Assembly: GCA_902493835.1 (NCBI GenBank)
Contig: CABURG010000001.1
Span: 1 to 62,520 of the forward strand
DNA length: 62,520 nucleotides
Direction: 5' to 3'
From: an uncultured Collinsella sp.
GTDB lineage: Bacteria; Actinomycetota; Coriobacteriia; Coriobacteriales; Coriobacteriaceae
Shown here one piece after another: positions 16,218-23,731 of this stretch (within the stretch, counting starts at the first letter, position 1; every line of letters begins with the position of its first letter). The position numbers and the translations under genes are program-made. The notes under the pieces were generated by a model, which worked only from the letters and a program-made list of their open reading frames with translations, did no database searches and was not told the origin of the DNA.

Positions 16218-17615
16218 TCACGATTTGCGTTTTCCACACACGCCAACGCCGGGATTGTCGACGCTGCGGCCGCGGCGCGATATGAGGCGCGAAACCTCGC
16301 CCAGCAACACGGCGATCACCACACCCATGAGAATGGGCAACTTTGCCATTTCGGCGGGCGAGCCGTTGAGCGGCACAATCGTAGCGACAATCGAAAGCAC
16401 AAGCTCCACCACGGGAATCGCAAGCGCCACCGCAAGCACCTTGCCCTCGAAGGGCGCGCGGAACACGCGCGGGCGATCGTCATATTTGCGCAGGCGCCAA
16501 AACGCTGGGAACATCGGGATATAGCTCATAAGCAGGAAGACGACGTTCATCGAGAAGAAAACCCAAAAAACGTCGGAACCCTCGCCCAGCGGAATCTGAA
16601 GTAGCAGCACCAAGCTGGCAAAACAACCGTTAATGATTGCCGAGCCATTGGGCATGCCGGTCTTCTTGGACACCAGCGCAAAAGGACGCGGCATATTGCC
16701 ATGACGCGCGGCATAGCTCGCCACGTTGTTAACGCCAAAGCTCCAGCAGATCATGTTGGCGAACAGCGTCACCAAAAAGGCCACGCCCACGACCATCGTC
16801 AGCGGATGGCTGCGCCCCAACATGGCGGCGACCGCGTCCACAATGCCCGAATCGAGCGAAAGCTGCTCGGTGGGAACCGCGGCTCCAATGCCGACGCCGC
16901 AGATAATGTAAATCGCCGCAATGGCAACGCCACCAGCGATAACCGCCTTGGGGATATCGCGCGATGGGTTTTTCATCGTGCTGGCAAAGGTCGCGACCAC
17001 TTCGAAGCCCATAAAGTTGAACAGGATGATCGATAGGTACGTCAACGAATTGGTGTCGCCCAAATCTGGAATGAAGGTCTTAAACGACATGTCGTTGGCA
17101 AAGCCGTTATTGCAGGCAAACCAGATGCCGACGATTCCCACCACGGCGGTAATGAGCACCTTGATGACGGCACCGCCGTCCATGACCCAATCGGCCTCGG
17201 CCACCGGGTGCATCGCCATGACCGTGACGCCCCACACAAAGGCAAGCTCGATGGCAATTCGAACCCCGAGCGAAAACTCGATGCCCCATACCGCATTGAT
17301 GACACTGGGGAACATACAGGCAATACTTGCCACCCACAGTGGAAAGTTGACCCAGTAGCACCAGGAGCAACGGGCGCCCCAACGGTCGCCCAAGCCCAGG
17401 CGAACCCAATCGTACAGGCCGCCCTCGGAATCGAACGCCGTACCGAGCTCGGCCACCACCAGGCCATAGGGAAGCAAAAACGTAATGATGAGGAAGATCC
17501 ACCAGAAGAACTGCACGTTACCCATGGCAGACGCCGGAGCAGCCGCCTCGATGGTAAAGACAACGCAGATAACCGAGAGGATGACCTCGAACAGGGAGAA
17601 CTTTTTACCTACCAT
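16218..17615 (-). CDS. APC-superfamily amino acid/polyamine transporter
   Basis: This 465-residue protein has 12 predicted membrane helices. The family signature at the start is present (EAAAPASAMGNVQFFWW), as are ILFNFMGFEVVATFASTMKN and the fifth-repeat region. It shares many segments with the APC protein at 19605-21044 (WWIFLIITFLLPYG; GLYDWVRLGLGD), so the two are paralogues. It lies downstream of the agmatine deiminase gene on the same strand. Agmatine, putrescine or a related amino acid is the likely substrate, by context only. ATG 17615 has GGGGGAGC upstream. A structured leader at 17634-17710 ends 20 bases before the start. Confidence 0.9.
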   Translation of the reverse strand: MVGKKFSLFEVILSVICVVFTIEAAAPASAMGNVQFFWWIFLIITFLLPYGLVVAELGTAFDSEGGLYDWVRLGLGDRWGARCSWCYWVNFPLWVASIACMFPSVINAVWGIEFSLGVRIAIELAFVWGVTVMAMHPVAEADWVMDGGAVIKVLITAVVGIVGIWFACNNGFANDMSFKTFIPDLGDTNSLTYLSIILFNFMGFEVVATFASTMKNPSRDIPKAVIAGGVAIAAIYIICGVGIGAAVPTEQLSLDSGIVDAVAAMLGRSHPLTMVVGVAFLVTLFANMICWSFGVNNVASYAARHGNMPRPFALVSKKTGMPNGSAIINGCFASLVLLLQIPLGEGSDVFWVFFSMNVVFLLMSYIPMFPAFWRLRKYDDRPRVFRAPFEGKVLAVALAIPVVELVLSIVATIVPLNGSPAEMAKLPILMGVVIAVLLGEVSRLISRRGRSVDNPGVGVCGKRKS

Positions 17616-17633
17616 GGCACGCTCCCCCTACAG

Positions 17634-17710
17634 CAAAAAGGATGGCATCTGTACCGAAGGCGCGGCCCAAGGTAGGGTTGCAGGCCGCGTCACCGGTGCA
17701 GGTGCCATCC
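17634..17710 (-). promoter_or_regulatory. Candidate structured leader/attenuator of the APC gene
   Basis: Read on the minus strand, GGATGGCA (17710-17703) pairs with TGCCATCC (17647-17640) and is followed at once by TTTTT. Inside, CGCGGCC pairs with GGCCGCG. The U run ends 20 bases before the start codon. This is the arrangement of a terminator-type riboswitch or attenuator. It matches no riboswitch class I know, and it could also be a plain terminator. Confidence 0.45.
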
Positions 17711-17836
17711 CATAGAGAAGAGAGGATGCAATTGTTGGACCAACGCTCGCGGAACAGGCGCGTGTAGATAACGATACGCTGGTACATAGATACTCCGATC
17801 AAAACGGTCGCGCTCGCAACCGGAAACTATCAGCAA

Positions 17837-17917
17837 TTGAATACGCGTCTGACCTGGGAAATTCAAGCGAACAATTGGCCTAACCCGCAATAAATCCCAG
17901 ATCAGACGCGTATTCAA
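17837..17917. repeat. 23-bp inverted repeat upstream of the APC gene
   Basis: TTGAATACGCGTCTGACC and the following CTGGGA (17837-17859) are repeated inverted at 17895-17917 with one mismatch, separated by 35 bases. It could be an operator pair or a hairpin. Confidence 0.65.
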
Positions 17918-17928
17918 TCAAAGAAAAA

Positions 17929-17960
17929 GGGCACTCCGATGTGGAGGCAACGGAGTGCCC
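17929..17960 (-). terminator. Terminator of the agmatine deiminase copy at 18.1-19.3 kb
   Basis: On the minus strand GGGCACTCCG pairs with CGGAGTGCCC around a 12-base loop and is followed by TTTTTC. Confidence 0.8.
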
Positions 17961-18015
17961 AAAGAAAAGCCAGCCGATCAATCAGGTAGCCCTGTTCGCT
18001 TGACCGGCTGGGTTT

Positions 18016-18102
18016 CTGAGGTGCGGCAGATTCCCGTGAAAGAGGAGCGCCGCGTACTTCGGTACGCAAGCGACGAATGAACGGGAAGGTGCCGTGCCTC
18101 AG
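18016..18102 (-). ncRNA. Conserved structured 3' element, copy 3
   Basis: Read on the minus strand, blocks CCGTTCAnTCGTCG, GCGTACCGAAGTACGC and CTCCTCTTTCACG match the element at 23580-23695 in order and spacing. The outer arms (18016-18028 and 18090-18102) pair along 13 positions; on this strand two are A-C mismatches, on the plus strand they are G-U pairs. It lies just after a gene stop, as do the other copies. Confidence 0.45.
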
Positions 18103-18114
18103 GAAGCCAGACGA

Positions 18115-19319
18115 TTAAGCCGACGGCTCCTGCTGCGTAATGCAGTGGATGTTGCCGCCGCCGAAGACGACCTGCTCGGACTTAACGCCAACGCACTTGT
18201 AGACGCCCTCGCCCCAGACCTCGTCATAGATCTTCTGGAGCGTGTCAACGGCCAGCTGGTCGTTCTCGTCGCCGTACTGCGGGACGATAACGCCGTGGTT
18301 GGTGACCAGGTAGTTCATGTAGGAAGCGATCAGCGGCTCATCGGGAACGCGCGGCTCGGCGTTCTCGTCGGCGTCGATGGTGTCGCAGGAAGCCTGGTCC
18401 ATGAACAGCGGGTTCACGGGCATGCAGAGCTTGTAGACCTTCAGCTTGCGGCCCTTGGCGTCAACGGCGTTGGAGAGGGTCTCGTAGGCAGCGTGGCACT
18501 GATCATAGAACGGGTACTCGGGATCGTCGGTCCAGATGCAGGCCATGACGCCCGGGGCGATGAACGTAGCGACGTCATCGATGTGGCCGTTGGTCTCCTC
18601 GGGGTCGATGCCCTCCTTGACCCAGATGACCTTCTCGACACCCAGGTAATCCTTGAGGTGCTCGTTCATGTACTCGCGAAGCTCCTCGCTCCAGGGCTCA
18701 AACTTCTTGTGGTACTTGGGCCAGATGGACTCGGGATCCTCTTCCTCCTCGAGCACCGCAGAGCAGGTGCGGCCGGGGGACAGGAGGCACTGGTCGGTCA
18801 CGACAAGGGTACCCTCGCCGTCGACGGTGATGGAGCCGCCCTCGAGGATCATGTCGTCGGGACGATAGCGGCGGCAGCCGGAGAGCTCAGCCATCTTGAG
18901 GGCGATCTGCTCGTCCTTGTCCCACGGGAAGTACAGGCCGTCGACGAGGCCACCGTAGGCGTTGAAGTGCCAGTGGTTGGCGCGCTTCTCGCCCTTGCCG
19001 TTGATGACGTAGGTGGCGGCGGTGTCGCGGAACCAGGCGTCGTCGGTGGTCATCTCGATGACGGTGACGTTCTCGTCGTTCTCGAAGACGGTCTTGCAGT
19101 TGGCGTAGTCGACCTGGTTGGCGCACATATAGACCGGGGTGAACTCGGAGATGGCGCGGGCGATGGCGGCATACTGCTTCTGGGCAGGCTTGGCGCCGTG
19201 GGCCCAGGGTCGGTGCGGTGGGGCCAGCCCATCCACACGCGATCCTGCGGGGCGAACTCGGCGGGCATGAAGAAGCCGTCGGCCCTAGGGGTGGACTCGG
19301 ACTCGGTGATCGTACGCAT
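18115..19319 (-). pseudogene. aguA: Agmatine deiminase with a one-base frameshift
   Basis: The C-terminal 373 codons (from 19236) carry all catalytic motifs: TTDDAWFRDTA, HWHFNAYGG, ETNGHIDDVA and GGGNIHCITQQ. The N-terminus lies in a different frame, starting ATG 19319 after GGAGGAAATC: MRTITESESTPRADGFFMPA up to WMGWPHRTD. The frames meet near 19210, where the intact paralogue reads WPHRSDVW. Here GAC-CCTGGGCC looks like GAC-ACC-TGG-GCC with one base missing. Restoring one base gives a full-length 401-residue protein. Either a recent inactivating deletion or a sequencing error. Its terminator and structured 3' element are intact. Confidence 0.85.
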
Positions 19320-19604
19320 AAGATTTCCTCCAAATCGAACGATCGTTTGCCACGGGCGGGTTACCCGCAGCCTAAAACCAAGAGATGATAGACGCCCGTT
19401 CCCCGGCAAAGGTCGGGGCGCCCGGCGCCGGTTTTCACGGAGTCGCACCGGCAAGCGACGACGTAACCCGGTGCGCGGAGACAAAACGCACGAAGGATAC
19501 GGAAGAGAGATTGGGGTGGGCGGTGGTTACCGGAGCAATTGCTCACACCCACCCCAGGGAATGGTTAGAAGATGATGAGGGTTGGAGCCCCGAATCCGGG
19601 TGCC

Positions 19605-21044
19605 CTAGTTCTCCTCGGCCTCGGCAGCCTCCTCAGCGAGACGCTGGGCTGCGAGCTCAGGGGTCAGACCCTTGTACTCTTCCTTGCGGCCCTTGGCGCT
19701 GACGACGCGGACGACCTCGCCGATGAGCACGAGCACGATGAAGATGACGATCATCGGGACCTTGTCGCCAATTTCAGCGGCAGAGAACGGGATCAGCGTT
19801 GCAACGATGGCAAGAACCAGCTCGATGCAGGGGATTGCCAGCATGACCTTCATCATGGCGCCCTTAAACGGGAACGTGAAGATACGCTCACGGTTGGGGT
19901 CGTTCTTACGAAGGTTGAGGAACGCCGGGAACATCGGGATGTAGGTCAACAGCAGGAAGACGACGGAGGTGCCGAAGAGCATCCAGAAGACACCGTTGGA
20001 GATGGCATCGATGGGAACGAGCTGCAGGCAGAGAACCAGGGAGGCAACGACGGCGTTGACCAGGTTGGCGCCGTTGGGCATGTCGTCATCCGAAATCATC
20101 GAGGCGAAGACCTTGGGCATGTTGCCGTGCTCGGCAGCGTAGCGAGCGACGGAGTTGACGCCGAAGGACCAAGCAGCCATGTTGGCGAACAGGGTGATCA
20201 GGAAGGCGATGCAGATGACCTTGAAGATCATGGAGTCGCCCACCATGGTCTGAACTGCGACGATCATGCCGTAGTCGGGGTCGATGGAGTCGGCCGGCAC
20301 GGCGGCGCCGATGCCGAAGCCAGCGAACAGGTAGATGACGGCAATAGCCACGCCACCGACAATGATAGCCTTGGGAATATCGCGAGCGGGATCGGCCATG
20401 TCGTCGGTCATGGTGCAGATGACCTCGAAGCCCATGAAGTTGAAGATGATGATGGACAGATAGCCAAGAGCGTTGGTGTTGGTGAGCTCGGGCAGGAAGG
20501 TGGCAGCGGACATGTCGTTCGCAAAACCGTTCTCCATGGCATACCAGATGCCCAGAGCGCCGACGATAACGGCAACGGCGACCTTGATGATGGCGCCACC
20601 GTTGAGGACCCACTCGGAGTCGGCCGCCTTGGAGCGGCCCATGAGATACACGATCCACACGAAGGCAAGTTCGATACCCATCTTGGCGATTAGGTTGAAC
20701 TCGACGCCAAAGACCATGCCCAGGATGTCGGGGAACATAGTGGCCAGCGAGGCGATCCACAGGGGGTAGTTGACCCAGTAGTAGTACGAAATGCGGGCGC
20801 CCCACTTGTCGCCCAGGCCATCGCGTACCCAGTCGTAAATGCCGCCCTCGCCGTCATAGGTGGTGCCGAGCTCGGCGACGACCATGCCGTAAGGGAGCAG
20901 GAAGGTCAGGATCAGGAAGATCCACCAGAAGAACTGCTGGTTGCCAATGGCGGCAGCAGGTGCGGCGGCCTCGCAAACGAAGACGACGCAGATGATGGTC
21001 GAAATGACCGTCAAGAAGGAAAGCTTTTTCTTTCCGTCGCTCAT
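19605..21044 (-). CDS. APC-family transporter, probable agmatine/putrescine antiporter
   Basis: This 479-residue protein has 12 predicted membrane helices and an acidic C-terminal tail (LAEEAAEAEEN). The N-terminal segment EAAAPAAAIGNQQFFWW and IIIFNFMGFEVICTMTDDMA are typical of APC antiporters. It lies between ptcA upstream (134 bases) and the agmatine deiminase gene downstream (285 bases) on the same strand. The role AguD, exchanging agmatine for putrescine, follows from context. ATG 21044 has GAAGGAGC upstream. Confidence 0.9.
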   Translation of the reverse strand: MSDGKKKLSFLTVISTIICVVFVCEAAAPAAAIGNQQFFWWIFLILTFLLPYGMVVAELGTTYDGEGGIYDWVRDGLGDKWGARISYYYWVNYPLWIASLATMFPDILGMVFGVEFNLIAKMGIELAFVWIVYLMGRSKAADSEWVLNGGAIIKVAVAVIVGALGIWYAMENGFANDMSAATFLPELTNTNALGYLSIIIFNFMGFEVICTMTDDMADPARDIPKAIIVGGVAIAVIYLFAGFGIGAAVPADSIDPDYGMIVAVQTMVGDSMIFKVICIAFLITLFANMAAWSFGVNSVARYAAEHGNMPKVFASMISDDDMPNGANLVNAVVASLVLCLQLVPIDAISNGVFWMLFGTSVVFLLLTYIPMFPAFLNLRKNDPNRERIFTFPFKGAMMKVMLAIPCIELVLAIVATLIPFSAAEIGDKVPMIVIFIVLVLIGEVVRVVSAKGRKEEYKGLTPELAAQRLAEEAAEAEEN

Positions 21045-21075
21045 GATGAGCTCCTTCGCTCAGTCTTGGACAGAT

Positions 21076-21115
21076 CCGAGGCCCTAAGGTATTAAGGCAA
21101 TTGCTTGGGCCTCGG
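21076..21115 (-). terminator. Hairpin between ptcA and the antiporter gene
   Basis: CCGAGGCCC and GGGCCTCGG pair over 9 bp with a 22-base loop. No U run follows, so it may be an RNA stability or processing hairpin within the operon. Confidence 0.45.
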
Positions 21116-21177
21116 TGAGCGGGCGACAGGAGACGAGCATCCGCCGCCCGCAAACGTGCTTTTAGAAGCCTTGAGGC

Positions 21178-22251
21178 TTAGAGCTGCTCGAGAGCCTCGA
21201 GAGCGGCGTGGAGCTCAGCCTTGGCAGAGTACTCGACACCCTCGTCGTTGAGCGGAGTGCGCTTGCCCAGAGCAGCGAGGAGAGCACGGATGGAGTGCTT
21301 GCGGTTCTCGGCCTCGACCCAGCACAGGGAGCGCTCGGGATCGTCCATGACCTCGTCGACGACTTCCTCGTTGCGGGTGGCCGGCAGGCAGTGCATGAAC
21401 TTGGAGCCTGCGCCGGCGAAGTTCATCATGTCCATGGTGACCTGATACTTGGGATAGAACACGTCCATGTAGTTCTCGCCCGAGACCTCCTCGTCGTACA
21501 GGCCATACCACACGTCGGTGTAGATGAAGTCGGCGCCCTTAATGCACTCGATGTCGTCGGAGATGACAACCGAGCCGCCGGAGACCTTGCAGTTCTCCTC
21601 GGCGATGGCCATCATCTGCTTGCCGAACTCGGCGCGCTCCTCGACGGTGCCAACGTGCAGGCCGCCGTCGGGGATCTGGTGGCCCTTAGGTCCAAACTGG
21701 ACAAACTTCATGCCGACCTTGGAGGCGATGAACATGAGGGAGACGCAGACCTGGGTGGCGTCGCCGATGAAGGCCAGGGTGCAGTCCTCGATCTTCTTGC
21801 CCTCGGGGAGGTTCTCGAGCATGGTCATGAGGTCGCCCATCTCCTGCGTGGGATGGTTGAACTCGGACATGCCGTTGATGACGGGCACAGCGGAGCCCTC
21901 GGCGAGGCCGACGACGTCCTTGTGACGGTCAACGCGAGCCATCATGATGTCGAGCAGCGAGCCCATAACGCGAGCGGTGTCGCCCAGGGACTCGTGACCG
22001 CCGAGCTGGATGGTGCCAGGACCATAGAACTGAGCATGGCCGCCGAGGTCGGTCATAGCGGTCTCGAAGGAAAGACGGGTGCGGGTGGAGACCTGCTGGA
22101 AGATCATGCCAAGGCTCTTGTTGCGGAGCAGGTGCGGATAATAACCGTCAACCTTGATGGCCTTCTTCATTGCCAGGCCAAGATCCTCGATAGCCAGGAT
22201 CTGCTCTTTGGTGAAGTCGTTGGTGTCGATGAAATCCTTAGGCAGTGCCAT
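21178..22251 (-). CDS. ptcA: Putrescine carbamoyltransferase
   Basis: This enzyme converts N-carbamoylputrescine and phosphate to putrescine and carbamoyl phosphate, the second step of agmatine fermentation. The 357-residue protein belongs to the aspartate/ornithine carbamoyltransferase family. The carbamoyl-phosphate motif is STRTRLSFETAM, HPTQEMGDLMTM replaces the usual HPCQ of ornithine enzymes, and HCLPATRNEEVVDEV is the substrate loop. The neighbours (agmatine deiminase, APC antiporter) favour PtcA over ornithine carbamoyltransferase. ATG 22251 has AAAGGAAATCGAC upstream; the frame extends to 22332. Carbamate kinase, which would make ATP from carbamoyl phosphate, is not in the window. 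Confidence 0.9.
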   Translation of the reverse strand: MALPKDFIDTNDFTKEQILAIEDLGLAMKKAIKVDGYYPHLLRNKSLGMIFQQVSTRTRLSFETAMTDLGGHAQFYGPGTIQLGGHESLGDTARVMGSLLDIMMARVDRHKDVVGLAEGSAVPVINGMSEFNHPTQEMGDLMTMLENLPEGKKIEDCTLAFIGDATQVCVSLMFIASKVGMKFVQFGPKGHQIPDGGLHVGTVEERAEFGKQMMAIAEENCKVSGGSVVISDDIECIKGADFIYTDVWYGLYDEEVSGENYMDVFYPKYQVTMDMMNFAGAGSKFMHCLPATRNEEVVDEVMDDPERSLCWVEAENRKHSIRALLAALGKRTPLNDEGVEYSAKAELHAALEALEQL

Positions 22252-22581
22252 GTCGATTTCCTTTCCGCCGGTCTTGCCGACTATTACTATGAGACGCTCG
22301 TACATCACGCCTCGCGTTGACAAGACCATCATTCACCCGTATGCAATTATTGCCTAGTTTATTCGGGATTAAAGACCGTTCACGGAGTTACACCCCCTCT
22401 AAACCAATATAAACCCGCAGGTAGCTGGCTTGTAGGGGGTTTACCGTCTGGAACCGCGAACGGTATACGGCTATGCTGTGTCTCAGCGCCTAATCCGCAA
22501 TGAAACGATTGGCTGAGACATGTATACCCCAGGGGATATAGCGGGCTCCATAAGAGATCAAATGAGACAGGACGGTGACAG
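22252..22581. promoter_or_regulatory. Divergent control region of ptcA and the membrane LuxR gene
   Basis: It contains ACCGTTCACGG at 22375-22385 and its inverted variant at 22454-22464, 79 bases apart. A second inverted pair is TGTCTCAGC (about 22479) and GCTGAGACA (about 22511), which could be a LuxR operator. Inverted ACACCCCCT/AGGGGGT lies between. Promoter boxes were not identified with confidence. Confidence 0.5.
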
Positions 22582-23547
22582 ATGAACACGCTCATGTTCT
22601 TCTATACCTTGGCAATACTGGTTATCTGTATTGTGACGGCAGTGCTTTCGCTTGCCGCCTATGCCTCGTCCCGTCGACGCTTCTTTATCTATGGCAGCGG
22701 CGTCTTTATTTGCTATGCCATCGAGATGACCGAGATCTTCTTTTTTGAATACACGTTGCAAAACGAGAGTTTTCCGGCCAGCGACTATTACTCAATTACC
22801 ATGCCTGTGTTGCGGACCCTTGTGGCGACCGCTTCACAGGCTTTTATTTGGGCCATCGCCATGGACTTGCTCGACAAACATTCTAAAAAGCAGTTCGCTA
22901 TCCCCGTCTTAACGTTTTTGCTGTGCGAGTCGCTGACTATCGTCGCTGTCCCCTCCGGCCCCATGCGTCAGTGGCTCTACTACACGATGCGTCAGGTATT
23001 CCTTGTCTTTGTGGGACTGTATATCTTTTGGACGGCTCATAAGAGTACAAAGGTTGAGCTAAAGGCACGCGTTAGCAACCAACGAAAGCACCTGATTATC
23101 GGCGCTATTCTGGTCGGCTGCATCGTTGCCGAGGACTTCTACAACATCCTTGTAGTCCCCATGAGTCTGGCACCCTCTTGGCTGCAGCTGTATCTATCCG
23201 AGCGCAACTTTAGCGAGAACGTCTTTGCGTGCTACTTTGCAATTCTGCTGATCATCTACTCCTACCACGTGCTTTCAATCCGCATGCAGGAGGCGCCCGA
23301 GGAAAAGAACGTCAGCGATCTTGATCGACACATCGAAGAGCAAATGCCCTTCTATCGCAACGCCTACAGGCTCTCCAACCGCGAGGCCGAGGTTTTGCGT
23401 CTGGTTGTGCTGGGCAAGTCGAACCAAGAGATTGCTGACGAGCTATTCCTTGCCGTGGGCACCGTCAAGACCCACATCCACAACATCCTGGTCAAAACCG
23501 AGCAGCAAAACCGCACCACGCTCATCCTCCACTTCTGGAAAGGGTGA
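22582..23547 (+). CDS. LuxR-family regulator with membrane N-terminus
   Basis: This 321-residue protein has about 200 residues of hydrophobic helices starting MNTLMFFYTLAILVICIVTA, then a cytoplasmic LuxR domain: LSNREAEVLRLVVLGKSNQEI then AVGTVKTHIHNILVKTEQQN. It is related to the regulator at 14849-15841, sharing YLSERNFSENVF with YLGERNISENLL. It is divergent from the agmatine operon (ptcA), which it probably regulates in response to an external or membrane signal. Confidence 0.87.
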   Translation: MNTLMFFYTLAILVICIVTAVLSLAAYASSRRRFFIYGSGVFICYAIEMTEIFFFEYTLQNESFPASDYYSITMPVLRTLVATASQAFIWAIAMDLLDKHSKKQFAIPVLTFLLCESLTIVAVPSGPMRQWLYYTMRQVFLVFVGLYIFWTAHKSTKVELKARVSNQRKHLIIGAILVGCIVAEDFYNILVVPMSLAPSWLQLYLSERNFSENVFACYFAILLIIYSYHVLSIRMQEAPEEKNVSDLDRHIEEQMPFYRNAYRLSNREAEVLRLVVLGKSNQEIADELFLAVGTVKTHIHNILVKTEQQNRTTLILHFWKG

Positions 23548-23548
23548 G

Positions 23549-23695
23549 GTTACGCGGTTTTGCCAAACCGCGTAACGGCTCGACGCTGCAAACGCCCCTA
23601 GGCGGCAATCTGACGTTCAATCGTCGGTCGCGTACCGAAGTACGCTTCCCTCCTCTTTCACGTCACCTTGCTCGCCTAGGGGCGCTTTCGCTGAC
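23549..23695 (+). ncRNA. Terminator plus conserved structured 3' element, copy 2
   Basis: Directly after the stop, GTTACGCGGTTT pairs with AAACCGCGTAAC. Then CGACGCTGCAAAC leads to an outer stem CGCCCCTAGGCG (23593-23604) with CGCCTAGGGGCG (23673-23684), and an inner hairpin GCGTACCGAAGTACGC (23630-23645). Layout and conserved blocks match the element after aroF, while stem bases differ but still pair. Confidence 0.55.
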
Positions 23696-23731
23696 TTATG
23701 CTCAACCTGCGATTGTTCTGCTTTAGGTCGC

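Noticed and set aside
17634..17710. Known riboswitch (guanidine, SAM, SAH, ZTP)
   Set aside because: The conserved core sequences of those classes, as I know them, are not present. Left as unassigned.
22252..22581. Short frames in the ptcA-LuxR intergenic region
   Set aside because: They lack ribosome sites and overlap paired operator-like motifs.
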